Source: Clostridia bacterium
Lineage (GTDB): Bacteria > Bacillota > Clostridia > Lachnospirales > Anaerotignaceae
Assembly (NCBI GenBank): GCA_022786605.1
Contig: JALFWW010000005.1
Coordinates: 26,167-90,166 of the forward strand
Direction of reading: 5' to 3'
Length of the DNA stretch: 64,000 nt
Position 1 is the stretch's first letter. The number at the start of each line of letters is the position of its first letter. The position numbers and the translations under genes were made by a program. The notes below the pieces were generated by a model, which worked only from the letters and a program-made list of their open reading frames with translations, was not told the DNA's origin and ran no database searches. Below, in pieces: positions 1 through 9,700 of this stretch.

Positions 1-183
1 CCGTTTACGGGCATTGCTGAAACGCAGCAGGAAACACAGGAAGAATAAAAAAATCAGCAGACGGTGGAAACTGTTGGTTTCTCCCCAAGGAGTCATATAA
101 ATCAGAAAGACTGCCACTAACAGGAGAAATATATCCGACAGTTTGATTTTTCTTTTGGGTCTTTGCGGTTGTTGCTGGTTCAT
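1..183 (-). CDS. small membrane protein, C-terminus cut by the window edge
   Basis: Sixty-one codons are open from an ATG at 183 to the window edge with no stop, so the 3' end is missing. The N-terminus is polar and basic (MNQQQPQRPKRKIKL), then come two hydrophobic stretches, about residues 17-29 and 43-53, which look like membrane segments. No family is recognised. The start is uncertain: the only good ribosome site (AGGAG near 205-211 on the minus strand) sits about 26 nt from this ATG, so an in-frame ATT seven codons... upstream of ATG could be used instead. The gene diverges from the histidine kinase at 326 and shares its short upstream region. Another frame is also open here (5-280) but shows no protein-like character. 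Confidence 0.45.
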   Translation of the reverse strand, partial: MNQQQPQRPKRKIKLSDIFLLLVAVFLIYMTPWGETNSFHRLLIFLFFLCFLLRFSNARKR

Positions 184-262
184 GGTATGTACGGCAGAAA
201 TGGTTCTGCCACTCCTTTCTCGTTAATGAGGAATGGACAATAAAAAAAACATTCCTGCTTTT

Positions 263-271
263 ATTATAGCA
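263..271 (-). promoter_or_regulatory. extended -10 promoter for the leftward small gene
   Basis: Read on the minus strand the site is TGCTATAAT, a perfect -10 with the extended TGN element. No convincing -35 is present, which is tolerated by extended -10 promoters. It lies about 80 nt upstream of the leftward start. Confidence 0.45.
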
Positions 272-325
272 TGATTTCAACAGTTTGGAATGTTTTTCTT
301 TATTTTCTTTTTTGGAGGCATTTTT

Positions 326-1738
326 ATGTTGAAAAAATCCATTGTGATTAAACAGTTTTTGTTATATATGGCAACCATCAGTTTTTGCGTCATATTGATG
401 GGCAGTATGCTTTCCGTGATCTATACCAGTCATTATATGTCAGAAACAAAACAGGAATTGATGGAGCAGGGGGAGAAAATCGCTGGCGCCATCAATAAAG
501 CGTATCATACGGGAAATATCAATAATCTGGCTTATGAAATGCAGGTACTGGAGGACTATATGGGCGCAGGGGTGCTTCTGGTCAATAAAGAAGGGGTCAT
601 TGTTCTGGCATCTCCTGGTATGGATAGCAGTCTGCTGGGGCATGTGCTGGCATATGAGGAACTGGTGGAAGGCATACAGGAGGGCAATGTGGTTTCTCTG
701 GAAACAGGAGCCTCTTCTATTTTTGGCACACCCATGCTCATTGTAGGCTATCCCCTTTCTGAGGGTCAGCTTTCCGGTATTTTTATGTGCCGTTCTATGC
801 CTGAGATCAAGGTTTCCCTGAATGAGATGTATCGTGCAGGCGTATTTTGTCTGCTGCTTGCGTTCCTGCTGACAGCGCTGGTGAGTTTAGTTACATCCAG
901 GAAGATGACAGAGCCTTTGATGGATATGAACCGGGCGGCAAAGGAAATTGCAGGGGGGAATTTTGAAAAGCGGGTGGAAATCAAGAGTGAGGACGAAATG
1001 GGGCAGCTTGCGGAGAGCTTCAACCATATGGCGGAAAGTCTGGATAATATTGAGAAAACCAGACGAGCCTTCATTGCCAATGTTTCTCATGATCTGCGAT
1101 CGCCCCTGACCAGTATTCAGGGATTTCTGACAGCTATGCTGGATGGTACCATTCCGCCGGAAAAACAGGAGCGTTATTTGAGGATTGTGTTGGAAGAAAG
1201 TCAGCGGCTCAGCAGACTGGCAGAAGGTATTGTGGATATGAGCCGTGCCCAGGACAGTAAAATCGTGTTAGAGGAAACAGATTTTGATCTCAATGAAATC
1301 ATTCGGGAAAACTGCGCTGTGCTGGAACCGCAGATGGAAGAAAAAGGCATGCGGATAGAAGTTTCTTTGGCGGCGAAGGAAACTGTGGTCCATGGGGATC
1401 AGGATAAGATTTCTCGTGTGATTCATAATCTGATGAACAATGCTGTAAAGTTTTCCAAAGAAGGCGGCGTCATTGAGGTGGAAACCACATTTTCTGGAAA
1501 GAATAAAATTCTGGTTTCCGTAAAAGACTATGGAACAGGCATCAGCGAGGAGGATCAGAAATATATCTTCGACAGATTCTATAAAGCCGATGCCACCAGA
1601 AATAAAGATAAGACGGGCGCAGGTCTGGGACTTTCCATTGTCCGGGAGTTCATTCAGGCACATGGAGAAACCATTACTGTGAAGAGTCGGCTTGGAGAAG
1701 GAAGTACGTTCCTTTTCACACTGAAATTGGCGAAGTAA
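326..1738 (+). CDS. orphan two-component sensor histidine kinase
   Basis: This is a membrane sensor kinase of 470 residues. In order it has: TM1 (about 8-34), an extracytoplasmic sensor region (about 35-165), TM2 (about 172-191), a HAMP linker (192-245), a HisKA dimerisation domain with the H-box NVSHDLRSPL (phospho-acceptor His255), and a HATPase domain with the N-box HNLMNNAVKFS (from 367), the G1 box DYGTGI and the G2 box GAGLGLSIV (from 431). The start at 326 is chosen because TGGAGG lies 8 nt upstream; an in-frame ATG at 290 has no ribosome site. No response regulator adjoins it: the left neighbour is divergent and the right neighbours are convergent pyrimidine genes. The partner and stimulus are unknown. 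Confidence 0.9.
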   Translation: MLKKSIVIKQFLLYMATISFCVILMGSMLSVIYTSHYMSETKQELMEQGEKIAGAINKAYHTGNINNLAYEMQVLEDYMGAGVLLVNKEGVIVLASPGMDSSLLGHVLAYEELVEGIQEGNVVSLETGASSIFGTPMLIVGYPLSEGQLSGIFMCRSMPEIKVSLNEMYRAGVFCLLLAFLLTALVSLVTSRKMTEPLMDMNRAAKEIAGGNFEKRVEIKSEDEMGQLAESFNHMAESLDNIEKTRRAFIANVSHDLRSPLTSIQGFLTAMLDGTIPPEKQERYLRIVLEESQRLSRLAEGIVDMSRAQDSKIVLEETDFDLNEIIRENCAVLEPQMEEKGMRIEVSLAAKETVVHGDQDKISRVIHNLMNNAVKFSKEGGVIEVETTFSGKNKILVSVKDYGTGISEEDQKYIFDRFYKADATRNKDKTGAGLGLSIVREFIQAHGETITVKSRLGEGSTFLFTLKLAK

Positions 1739-1918
1739 AGAGAACAACCTGTATTTTGGTATTTTCCAGGCTAGAAGCGGATTTTTTGCAGGCTGCGAGG
1801 AATTTGCTCTCTGAAAAAGAAAAAAGTCTTACAAAGGCTTACAGAGGAAACTGCATGGTGTATACAAAATTGTTTGCATGTAACAGGAATAAAAAACAGC
1901 CAGAATGAAGCAAATTCT

Positions 1919-1960
1919 CCTTAAGAAAACATTGTGATTCTCTTTTTTGATTTCTTAAGG
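1919..1960. other. inverted repeat CCTTAAGAAA / TTTCTTAAGG
   Basis: A perfect 10-bp inverted repeat (1919-1928 and 1951-1960) with a 22-nt T-rich loop lies between the convergent kinase and pyrI genes. It is not followed by a T-run on either strand, so it is not a standard terminator. It could be a protein-binding site or mRNA-end structure. The rest of 1739-2016 shows no gene. Confidence 0.4.
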
Positions 1961-2016
1961 GAAAGTGCGACAGCTGTCTTCAGAAGAAAACAAGTCCAAT
2001 GAAATCTTGATAAATA

Positions 2017-2079
2017 AGAAAGCTGAAATCTTTTTGTTTTACAAAAGTTTCAGCTTTCTTTGTTTTCTTATGAAGAAGC
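2017..2079. repeat. dispersed terminator-like hairpin, copy 1
   Basis: The core AGAAAGCTGAAATC pairs with its complement ending in TTTCAGCTTTCTTTG, and is followed by a conserved tail TTTTCTTATGAAGAAGC. The same arm and tail recur at 41729 and, less exactly, at 46443, 52213 and 28562. It sits between the convergent histidine kinase and pyrI genes and can plausibly stop transcription from both sides. Confidence 0.65.
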
Positions 2080-2122
2080 CCTTAATGTTCTGGCTGTTTT
2101 TCTACGGGATGTTAAGGGCATC

Positions 2123-2542
2123 TTATTTTTTTGCTTCGCTTTCGCAGTACAGGCAGCGGTAAACGCCTTTTTCTCTGTCTGTCAGCTTGAAGATATGGTC
2201 GATTTCCTGTTCCACTGTAGTGATGCAGCGGGGATTTTTACAGAAAATAACGTTTGTGATCTGTTCAGGCAGTTCAGGATGGAATTTTTTCACACGTTTG
2301 CCGTCCTGAATGATGCTGATGGTCATGTTGGGGTCCATGTAGCCCAGTACACCCAGATCCATGTTCAGCACGCTGTCGATCTTGATGATGTCTTTCTTGC
2401 CCATTTTCTGGCTGCTGACATTGCGCAGGATGGCAACGGAGCAATCCAGTTCATCCAGATGCAGGAAATGATACAGTTCCATGCCTTTGCCGGCTTTGAT
2501 ATGGTCAATGACAATACCGTTTTGGATTTCATCGATATGCAT
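2123..2542 (-). CDS. pyrI: aspartate carbamoyltransferase regulatory chain
   Basis: The 139-residue product matches PyrI in length and layout: an N-terminal nucleotide-binding domain and a C-terminal zinc domain with Cys101 and Cys106 (CKNPRC) and Cys130 and Cys133 (CLYC). It forms the dodecameric ATCase with PyrB and confers allosteric control by nucleotides, by family knowledge. The ATG overlaps the pyrB stop (TAATG), which fixes the start and implies translational coupling. It is the last gene of the leftward operon. The presence of PyrI means this ATCase is of the enterobacterial/clostridial regulated kind, unlike Bacillus, which has none. Confidence 0.95.
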   Translation of the reverse strand: MHIDEIQNGIVIDHIKAGKGMELYHFLHLDELDCSVAILRNVSSQKMGKKDIIKIDSVLNMDLGVLGYMDPNMTISIIQDGKRVKKFHPELPEQITNVIFCKNPRCITTVEQEIDHIFKLTDREKGVYRCLYCESEAKK

Positions 2543-3459
2543 TACACTTCCACCCCCAGTAATTTCAGAATCAGTGCCATACGGATATATTTGCCGTTGT
2601 GTGCCTGTTTGAAGTAGCATGCACGGCTGTCGTTATCCACACTGGTGGCGATTTCGTTGACACGGGGCAGGGGATGCAGGATGCAAAGATCTTCTTTGGC
2701 ATCTTTCAGCTTGTCCAGTGTCAGGATATAGCTGTCTTTCAGACGAATGTAGTCCGCTTCGTTGAAGAAACGTTCCCGCTGTACTCTTGTCATGTACAGA
2801 ATATCCAGTTTGGGCATCACTGCTTCCAGATCCTGTGTTTCTTCGTAGGACATGCCTTTTTTCTCCAGTACATCGTGAATGATGTAAGAAGGCAGGCGCA
2901 GTTCTTCGGGAGAAATCAGCACAAAGTGGATGCCTGTGTAACGGGACAGGGCATGAATCAGAGAATGTACGGTACGGCCGAATTTCAGGTCGCCGCACAG
3001 ACCAACGGTCAGGTTATCAAAATGACCTTTTTCTCTGTGGATCGTCAGCAGGTCGGTCAGAGTCTGTGTAGGATGGTTATGACCACCGTCACCGGCATTG
3101 ATGATAGGCACAGGAGCGTGCATGGATGCCACCATAGGTGCCCCTTCTTTGGGATGACGCATAGCGATGATATCTGCGTAGCAGCCTACCACACGTACTG
3201 TATCCGCAACGCTTTCCCCTTTGGACGCGGAGCTGCTGTTTGCTTCGGAAAAGCCCAGCACGCTACCGCCCAGTTCCAGCATAGCCGCTTCAAAACTCAG
3301 GCGGGTTCTGGTAGAGGGCTCAAAAAAGAGGGTTGCCAGTTTTTTTCTGCGGCATGCGTCGCAGTATTTATCGGGATTGGCGATGATGTCACAAGCGGTG
3401 GCGATCAGTTCGTCAATTTCCTGAATAGTCAGGTCTGTAATATCGATCAGATTTCTCAT
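2542..3459 (-). CDS. pyrB: aspartate carbamoyltransferase catalytic chain
   Basis: PyrB joins carbamoyl phosphate to aspartate, the committed pyrimidine step. The 305-residue protein shows the carbamoyl-phosphate loop [13 protein letters not shown] (46-57), the 80s loop SSSASKGES with Lys80, and HPLPRVNEI near the C-terminus. Its start overlaps the pyrE stop by a few bases and its stop overlaps pyrI, so pyrE-pyrB-pyrI are tightly coupled. No missing catalytic residue is seen. Confidence 0.97.
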   Translation of the reverse strand: MRNLIDITDLTIQEIDELIATACDIIANPDKYCDACRRKKLATLFFEPSTRTRLSFEAAMLELGGSVLGFSEANSSSASKGESVADTVRVVGCYADIIAMRHPKEGAPMVASMHAPVPIINAGDGGHNHPTQTLTDLLTIHREKGHFDNLTVGLCGDLKFGRTVHSLIHALSRYTGIHFVLISPEELRLPSYIIHDVLEKKGMSYEETQDLEAVMPKLDILYMTRVQRERFFNEADYIRLKDSYILTLDKLKDAKEDLCILHPLPRVNEIATSVDNDSRACYFKQAHNGKYIRMALILKLLGVEV

Positions 3460-4103
3460 TTCACATCAGTCCTCCAGCTTTCATCACTGGGGTTGTTGCG
3501 GAAAGCAATGAGTCTAGCGATGTCGGATTCTTTGATGTAGCCTTCTTCAGCAGCTACTTCAGCAACAGCGTCGAAGTTGGACAGGCTGACATTTTTTACG
3601 TTTGCTTCTGCCAGGCGATCCAGACCTTTCTGCATGCCGTAAGTGAAGATGCTTACGATACCCAGTACGTCCGCACCTGCTTCACGCAGTACGTTTACCA
3701 CTTCGATGGCGCTGCCTGCTGTGGAGATCAGGTCTTCCACAACAACAACTTTCTGACCTTTTTCCAGTCTGCCTTCGATCTGGTTGTGTCTGCCGTGGTC
3801 TTTGTGACCGGAACGTACATAACCCATGGGCAGACACATCAGGTGACCAACGATAGCAGCGTGGGCAATACCTGCTGTGCTGGTGCCCATGAGAACTTCA
3901 CAGTCGGGATATTCTGCTTTGATGGTTTCTGCCAGTGCGTTTTCTACGCGAGTACGCACTTCAGGTGCTGTCAGTGTCAGACGGTTATCGCAGTAAATGG
4001 GGCTTTTGATGCCACTTGCCCATGTGAAAGGTTCTTCGGGACGCAGGAAAACAGCGCCGATGGATAACAGGTCTTTCGCAATCTGTTTTTTCATGTTTGT
4101 CAT
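3456..4103 (-). CDS. pyrE: orotate phosphoribosyltransferase
   Basis: PyrE converts orotate and PRPP to OMP. The type I phosphoribosyltransferase PRPP loop [13 protein letters not shown] is at about 119-131, and a basic flexible loop [15 protein letters not shown] is at 97-111. The 215-residue length is normal. The start at 4103 follows AGGAGG by about 10 nt and follows the pyrF stop almost directly; an internal Met four codons in is possible but lies less well placed. Confidence 0.96.
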   Translation of the reverse strand: MTNMKKQIAKDLLSIGAVFLRPEEPFTWASGIKSPIYCDNRLTLTAPEVRTRVENALAETIKAEYPDCEVLMGTSTAGIAHAAIVGHLMCLPMGYVRSGHKDHGRHNQIEGRLEKGQKVVVVEDLISTAGSAIEVVNVLREAGADVLGIVSIFTYGMQKGLDRLAEANVKNVSLSNFDAVAEVAAEEGYIKESDIARLIAFRNNPSDESWRTDVK

Positions 4104-4104
4104 A

Positions 4105-4812
4105 TTACTTTTCGCCTCCTAAAAATTCAGAAACACATCTTCTATAAGCAGCGACGGGGTCGTCTGCCTGTGTGATGGGTCTGCCTACAACGATGTAGTC
4201 AGAACCGATTTCTCTTGCTTTGGCGGGGGTGGTGATTCTTACCTGATCCCCTTTATCCCCATCGGCAAAACGTACGCCGGGGGTGACAGTCAAAAATTCT
4301 TTGCCGCAAACTTCTTTGACTTTGCCTGCTTCCAGAGGGGAGCAAACAACGCCGTCCAAACCTGCCATTTTTGTGTTTGCTGCGTAGTGCATAACAACCT
4401 CATCCAGAGGTCTGTCGATGAGCAGATCGTTCTGCATGCGTTCTTCGCTGGTGGATGTAAGCTGTGTAACAGCAATGAGCAGGGGACGTGTGCCGTCGGG
4501 GCGTGTCAGACCTTCCAGACCTGCTTCCATCATAGCGATGGTGCCGCCGGCATGTACGTTGCACATGTCAACATCCAGACGGGACAGGACTGCCATAGCT
4601 TTTTTTACAGTGTTGGGAATATCGTGCAGCTTCAGGTCCAAGAAGATTTTATGACCTCTTGCTTTGATTTCTCTTACGATTTCAGGACCTTCCGCATAGA
4701 ACAGTTCCATACCGATTTTCAGGAAGGGTTTTTCTTCTGTGAAACGATCCAGGAAGGTGTAGAGTTCTTCCTTGCTGTTGAAGTCACAAGCGATGATGAC
4801 ATCTCTGTTCAT
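4105..4812 (-). CDS. pyrF: orotidine 5'-phosphate decarboxylase
   Basis: PyrF makes UMP from OMP. The catalytic signature [12 protein letters not shown] carries Asp59, Lys61 and Asp64, and the phosphate-binding C-terminal segment TPGVRF...VVGRPIT is present. The length of 235 residues fits the short bacterial single-domain enzyme (PyrF class 1). It overlaps the pyrD stop by 4 nt and lies directly upstream of pyrE, so the last two steps of UMP synthesis are made from adjacent cistrons. Confidence 0.97.
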   Translation of the reverse strand: MNRDVIIACDFNSKEELYTFLDRFTEEKPFLKIGMELFYAEGPEIVREIKARGHKIFLDLKLHDIPNTVKKAMAVLSRLDVDMCNVHAGGTIAMMEAGLEGLTRPDGTRPLLIAVTQLTSTSEERMQNDLLIDRPLDEVVMHYAANTKMAGLDGVVCSPLEAGKVKEVCGKEFLTVTPGVRFADGDKGDQVRITTPAKAREIGSDYIVVGRPITQADDPVAAYRRCVSEFLGGEK

Positions 4813-5723
4813 TTGTGAGCACCTCCAATGATTTCATTCAGGTCTTTGATTCCATACTGCTCCATAACGCGGGGCAGGTCTTCGATGATTTTTTTGCATG
4901 CGAAGGGGTCAACTAGATTGGCTGCGCCTACCTGTACGGCAGTAGCCCCTGCCAGCATCATTTCGATGACGTCTTCCGCGGAGGAAACACCGCCCATACC
5001 AATGACGGGGATGTTTACAGCTTCCGCTACCTGATATACCATGCGGACAGCTACAGGGAAGATGGCGCTGCCTGAGAACCCGCCCATTTTGTTGGCGATC
5101 ACAGGGCGTTTTGTTTTCAGGTCGATGCGCATGCCCATCATGGTGTTGATGAGGCTGATGCCGTCCGCGCCTGCTTCTTCACATGCTTTTGCCACAGCCA
5201 CAATGTCTGTTACATTGGGGCTCAGTTTGATGTAAACGGGTTTTGTGGTCACTGCCTTTACGGCTCTTGTCACTTCTGCCGCCGCTTCAGGACTGGTGCC
5301 GAATGCCATGCCGCCGTGATGTACGTTAGGACAGCTGACATTGACTTCGATGATGCCAACCTGATCTTCTTTGTCGATGCGTTCGCAGCAGTAAGCGTAT
5401 TCGTCAACGGAGAAACCGCTGATGTTGGCAATGACAGGCTTATGGAAGCATTTGCGCATTTTGGGCAGTTCTTCGGAGATGACTTTGTCAATGCCGGGGT
5501 TCTGAAGCCCTACGGAGTTGATAAGCCCTGCGGTGCATTCCGCAATACGGGGGGTAGGGTTGCCGAAACGGGGTTCTCTGGTTGTTCCTTTGAAAGAGAA
5601 GGAACCCAGAATGTTGATATCATATAGTTCCGCAAATTCGTAGCCATAGCCGAAAGTACCGCTGGCGGGAATCACGGGGTTATCCAGCGTAATGCCGCTG
5701 AGTGTTACTTTTGTGTTTACCAC
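4809..5723 (-). CDS. pyrD: dihydroorotate dehydrogenase 1B, catalytic subunit
   Basis: This is the FMN subunit (PyrDB) of NAD-dependent dihydroorotate dehydrogenase. The motif [12 protein letters not shown] contains the class 1 catalytic Cys131, and the FMN-binding GGVSSAEDV lies toward the C-terminus. Length is 304 residues. It starts inside the end of pyrK, its electron-transfer partner, which supports type 1B rather than the fumarate-dependent 1A form or the membrane class 2. That choice suits an anaerobe. Confidence 0.96.
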   Translation of the reverse strand: MVNTKVTLSGITLDNPVIPASGTFGYGYEFAELYDINILGSFSFKGTTREPRFGNPTPRIAECTAGLINSVGLQNPGIDKVISEELPKMRKCFHKPVIANISGFSVDEYAYCCERIDKEDQVGIIEVNVSCPNVHHGGMAFGTSPEAAAEVTRAVKAVTTKPVYIKLSPNVTDIVAVAKACEEAGADGISLINTMMGMRIDLKTKRPVIANKMGGFSGSAIFPVAVRMVYQVAEAVNIPVIGMGGVSSAEDVIEMMLAGATAVQVGAANLVDPFACKKIIEDLPRVMEQYGIKDLNEIIGGAHK

Positions 5724-6451
5724 TTGATTTCCTCCTTCTCCAGTACGGGACCGTCTTTGCAGATACGTTTGTTGCCGTATTTTGTTTCACAGGTGCAGCC
5801 CATGCAAGCGCCAAAGCCGCAGCCCATGCGTTCTTCAAAGCTGAGCTGACCGCTGGTTTCTGTTACATCAGAAAGTGCTTTCAGCATAGGTTCGGGACCG
5901 CATGTATAGAAATAAGTGTAGTCTTTCAGTGTTTTCACAACGTCTGTGACAAAGCCTTTGGTGCCCAGAGAGCCGTCTGCTGTTGCCACATGAACAGGCA
6001 CGCCAAGGGCGCGGAATTCGTCGATATAGAAGGCATCTTCCTTGGTGTTGAAGCCCAGAATCACTTCAGGCTTTTTGCCTTCTTCCAGCAGATTTTTTGC
6101 CAGACGGTACATGGGGGGAACTCCTACGCCGCCGCCAATGAGCAGAGGGCGCAGACCGCTTTTGCTAGTGTCATAGCCATTGCCAAGACCTGTCAGGATA
6201 TCCAGTTGTTTGCCGGCTGCCAGTGTGGACAGGTATTTTGTGCCTTTGCCTACAACTTTGTAGAGAATGGTCAGGGTTTTTTCGTTGTAGTCACATACGG
6301 AAATGGGACGACGCAGGAAAAAACCATCCAGTTTGATATTCACGAACTGACCGGAAGCGGTGATGGCAGAGGTATCCCCTGCCAAAACCATTTTCAATAT
6401 TGTGTCGGTCAGATGCTGATTGCTTTTTACAGTAAAGATAGACTGCTTCAC
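5717..6451 (-). CDS. pyrK: dihydroorotate dehydrogenase 1B, electron-transfer subunit
   Basis: PyrK carries FAD and a 2Fe-2S cluster and passes electrons from PyrD to NAD. The N-terminal part has the flavin-binding RRPISV motif, the middle the nucleotide-binding GGGVGVPPMY, and the C-terminus the cluster cysteines 211, 216, 219 and 231 in GCGFGACMGC...RIC. All four are present. Length is 244 residues. It overlaps pyrD by 7 nt and follows carB by 15 nt. Confidence 0.96.
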   Translation of the reverse strand: MKQSIFTVKSNQHLTDTILKMVLAGDTSAITASGQFVNIKLDGFFLRRPISVCDYNEKTLTILYKVVGKGTKYLSTLAAGKQLDILTGLGNGYDTSKSGLRPLLIGGGVGVPPMYRLAKNLLEEGKKPEVILGFNTKEDAFYIDEFRALGVPVHVATADGSLGTKGFVTDVVKTLKDYTYFYTCGPEPMLKALSDVTETSGQLSFEERMGCGFGACMGCTCETKYGNKRICKDGPVLEKEEIKW

Positions 6452-6466
6452 GACGTACCTCCTAGA

Positions 6467-9400
6467 TTATGCGTCGATGGTAGAGATGCAAAGTGTTGTT
6501 TCTTCCAGAACATCCAGCAGAACACGAACCGTATCCAGTGCAGTGAACATGGTTACGTTGTTTTCTACAGCGCACTGACGGATTTCAGAGCCGTCGCTGT
6601 TCTGCATGTCGTTGATGTCTCTGGTGTTGATCACATAGCTTACATAGCCGTGACGGATGGATTCGATGATTTCATCACTGCCGTCGCTGATTTTCGCTCT
6701 GACTCTTGTGCGGATGCCGTGTTCTTTCAGGAATTCAGCTGTGCCTTTTGTTGCTTCGATGTTGAAGCCCAGTTCGTAGAAACGACGGATCAGAGGCAGT
6801 GCTTCTTCTTTATCTTTGTCTGCGATGGTAGCAAATACAGTACCGTAGTTCAGGATGTGCATGCCGGAAGCCTGCAGCGCTTTATACAGAGCACGGTTCA
6901 ATTTGTTGTCGTAACCGATTGCTTCCCCTGTGGATTTCATTTCGGGGGACAGGTAAGTGTCCATACCGTGGAGTTTGGAGAAGGAGAACGCGGGAACTTT
7001 TACATACCATCTGTTCTTTTCGTCGGGGTAGATGCCGAAGATGCCCTGTTCTTTCAGAGTTTTGCCCAGAATTACCAGTGTTGCGATGTCTGCCAGAGAG
7101 TAACCTGTTGCTTTGGACAGGAAAGGTACGGTTCTGGAGGAACGAGGGTTTACTTCGATGACATATACATCATCGTTTTTGTCCACGATGAACTGGATGT
7201 TGAACAGACCGCGGATGCCGATGCCCAGACCCAGTTTCTTAGTGTATTCCAGGATGGTGCCTTTTGCTTTTGCGGATACGCTGAATGTAGGATATACGCT
7301 GATGGAGTCACCAGAGTGTACACCGGTTCTTTCTACGTGTTCCATGATACCGGGAACGAATACGTCGTAACCGTCGCATACGGCATCTACTTCCAGTTCT
7401 TTACCCTGGATATATTTGTCAACCAGTACGGGCTGATCTTCGTTGATCTTAACGGCTGTTTTCAGGTAGGAACGCAGGGATTCTTCGTTAGCAACGATCT
7501 GCATTGCGCGACCGCCCAGAACGTAGCTGGGGCGAACCAGTACGGGATAGCCGATTTCTTCCGCCGCTTTTACACCGTCTTCAATGTTTGTAACTGCCTG
7601 ACCCTTAGGCTGAGGGATGTGCAGTTCTTCCATGATCTTTTCGAAGGAATCTCTGTTTTCCGCTCTTTCGATAGCAGCAACGTCTGTACCGATGATTTTT
7701 ACGCCGCGTTCCATGAGAGGCTGTGCCAGGTTGATGGCTGTCTGACCGCCCAGGGAAGCGATAACGCCCAGAGGCTGTTCCATTTCCACGATGTTCATAA
7801 CGTCTTCTACAGTCAGAGGTTCGAAGTACAGCTTGTCGCTGGTTGTGTAGTCTGTGGATACAGTTTCGGGGTTGTTGTTGATGATGATGGATTCATAACC
7901 ATACTGTTTGATGGTTGTTACAGCGTGTACGGTGGAGTAGTCGAATTCCACGCCCTGACCGATACGGATAGGACCAGAACCCAGTACGATGATTTTCTTC
8001 TTGTCGCTCAGACGGGATTCGTTGCCTTCTTCGTATGTGGAGTAGAAGTAAGGGATATAGCCGCCGCAGCCGCTTGTTTCGATCATTTTGTAAACAGGGA
8101 ACATTTTCTGTTCTTTTCTCAGGTTGAATACTTCAACTTCTTTCCAGTTCCACAGTTTTGCGATGAATTTATCGGAGAAGCCCATTTTCTTCGCTTTTGC
8201 CAGGATTTCAACGTTGCCAACGTTTTCAGCCAGTACTGTTTCATAGTCAACGATGTTTTTCATGACTTCCAGGAAGTATTTTGTGATTTTGGTTGCTTCG
8301 AAGATGTCGTCCAGAGATACACCGTTGCGGATCAGCTGTGCGATTGCATAGATTCTGTCATCGGGGCTCTTAGCGATGTAGTCCAGCAGTTCTTCGTTAG
8401 ATGTGTTGTCAAATTTGTCCATGTACAGGTGGCAAACACCGATTTCCAGAGAGCGGATGGATTTGAGCAGACATTCTTCGATGGTTCTGCCGATACCCAT
8501 AACTTCGCCGGTTGCTTTCATCTGTGTGCCCAGTGTGTTTGCTGCTGTAGCAAATTTGTCGAAGGGGAAACGAGGCATTTTCGCTACGATATAGTCCAGA
8601 GCGGGTTCGAAGTTTGCGTTTGTTTCGGAAATCTTGATTTCGTCCAGTGTCATACCAACAGCGATCTTAGCTGTTACACGGGCGATGGGGTAACCGCTTG
8701 CTTTGGATGCCAGTGCGGAGGAGCGAGATACACGAGGGTTAACTTCGATCAGGTAGTACTTGGAGGAGTTGGGGTCCAGTGCGAACTGTACGTTACAACC
8801 ACCTTCGATTTTCAGTGCGCGGATGATTTTCAGTGCGCTGTCACGGAGCATGTTGAAGTCTGCGTCGTTCAGTGTCAGGATAGGAGCCACAACGATGGAG
8901 TCACCTGTGTGTACACCAACGGGGTCGATGTTTTCCATACCGCAGATGGTGATGGCGTGGTCTGTGCCGTCACGCATTACTTCGAATTCGATTTCTTTGT
9001 AGCCTTTTACGCTCTTTTCTACCAGTACCTGATGTACGGGAGAAAGTTTCAGAGCGTTTTCCATGATTTCTACCAGTTCGGTTTCGTTGTTTGCGAAACC
9101 GCCGCCGGTGCCGCCCAATGTGAATGCGGGACGCAGTACAACGGGGTAGCCGATTTCTTTTGCAGCGTCGATAGCTTCTTCAACGGAGTATGTGATAATG
9201 GAAGGAATTACGGGTTCGCCGATTTCCTGACAGAGTTCTTTGAACAGTTCTCTGTCTTCAGCGCGTTCGATACTTTCGCAGCTTGTGCCCAGCAGTTCAA
9301 CCTGACATTCTCTCAGAACGCCTTTCTTTTCCAGCTGCATTGCCAGGTTCAGACCTGTCTGACCGCCGATACCGGGAACGATGGCGTCGGGACGTTCATA

Positions 9401-9637
9401 ACGCAGGATTTTTGCAACATATTCCAGTGTCAGGGGTTCCATGTAAACCTTGTCCGCGATGGTTGTGTCTGTCATGATGGTAGCGGGGTTGGAGTTTACC
9501 AGCACCACTTCATAGCCTTCTTCTTTCAGGGCAAGGCAAGCCTGTGTGCCTGCATAGTCAAATTCGGCAGCCTGTCCGATAACGATGGGACCGGAGCCGA
9601 TGATCAGAATTTTTTTGAGGTCAGTTCTCTTTGGCAT
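6467..9637 (-). CDS. carB: carbamoyl-phosphate synthase large subunit
   Basis: The 1056-residue protein has the two-fold ATP-grasp architecture of CarB: an N-terminal carboxyphosphate half with the SNPATIMTD motif, a second carbamoyl-phosphate half with the matching [10 protein letters not shown], and a C-terminal MGS-like allosteric domain (about 930-1056) where UMP is expected to bind. AGGAGG lies just upstream of the ATG. The small glutaminase subunit carA is not next to it, which is unusual, because CarB needs CarA to use glutamine. carA presumably lies outside this window. Confidence 0.97.
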   Translation of the reverse strand: MPKRTDLKKILIIGSGPIVIGQAAEFDYAGTQACLALKEEGYEVVLVNSNPATIMTDTTIADKVYMEPLTLEYVAKILRYERPDAIVPGIGGQTGLNLAMQLEKKGVLRECQVELLGTSCESIERAEDRELFKELCQEIGEPVIPSIITYSVEEAIDAAKEIGYPVVLRPAFTLGGTGGGFANNETELVEIMENALKLSPVHQVLVEKSVKGYKEIEFEVMRDGTDHAITICGMENIDPVGVHTGDSIVVAPILTLNDADFNMLRDSALKIIRALKIEGGCNVQFALDPNSSKYYLIEVNPRVSRSSALASKASGYPIARVTAKIAVGMTLDEIKISETNANFEPALDYIVAKMPRFPFDKFATAANTLGTQMKATGEVMGIGRTIEECLLKSIRSLEIGVCHLYMDKFDNTSNEELLDYIAKSPDDRIYAIAQLIRNGVSLDDIFEATKITKYFLEVMKNIVDYETVLAENVGNVEILAKAKKMGFSDKFIAKLWNWKEVEVFNLRKEQKMFPVYKMIETSGCGGYIPYFYSTYEEGNESRLSDKKKIIVLGSGPIRIGQGVEFDYSTVHAVTTIKQYGYESIIINNNPETVSTDYTTSDKLYFEPLTVEDVMNIVEMEQPLGVIASLGGQTAINLAQPLMERGVKIIGTDVAAIERAENRDSFEKIMEELHIPQPKGQAVTNIEDGVKAAEEIGYPVLVRPSYVLGGRAMQIVANEESLRSYLKTAVKINEDQPVLVDKYIQGKELEVDAVCDGYDVFVPGIMEHVERTGVHSGDSISVYPTFSVSAKAKGTILEYTKKLGLGIGIRGLFNIQFIVDKNDDVYVIEVNPRSSRTVPFLSKATGYSLADIATLVILGKTLKEQGIFGIYPDEKNRWYVKVPAFSFSKLHGMDTYLSPEMKSTGEAIGYDNKLNRALYKALQASGMHILNYGTVFATIADKDKEEALPLIRRFYELGFNIEATKGTAEFLKEHGIRTRVRAKISDGSDEIIESIRHGYVSYVINTRDINDMQNSDGSEIRQCAVENNVTMFTALDTVRVLLDVLEETTLCISTIDA

Positions 9638-9700
9638 ATTGTAATTCCTCCTTGAATATATATAAAATTTCCTAGTTACCTAATGTTGATTATAATTTTA

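Noticed and set aside
5702..9655. Very long rightward open frame opposite pyrK and carB
   Set aside because: It is antisense to genes with clear catalytic motifs and its composition (rich in Cys, Phe and Val, no domains) is that of a complement shadow produced by biased codon use.
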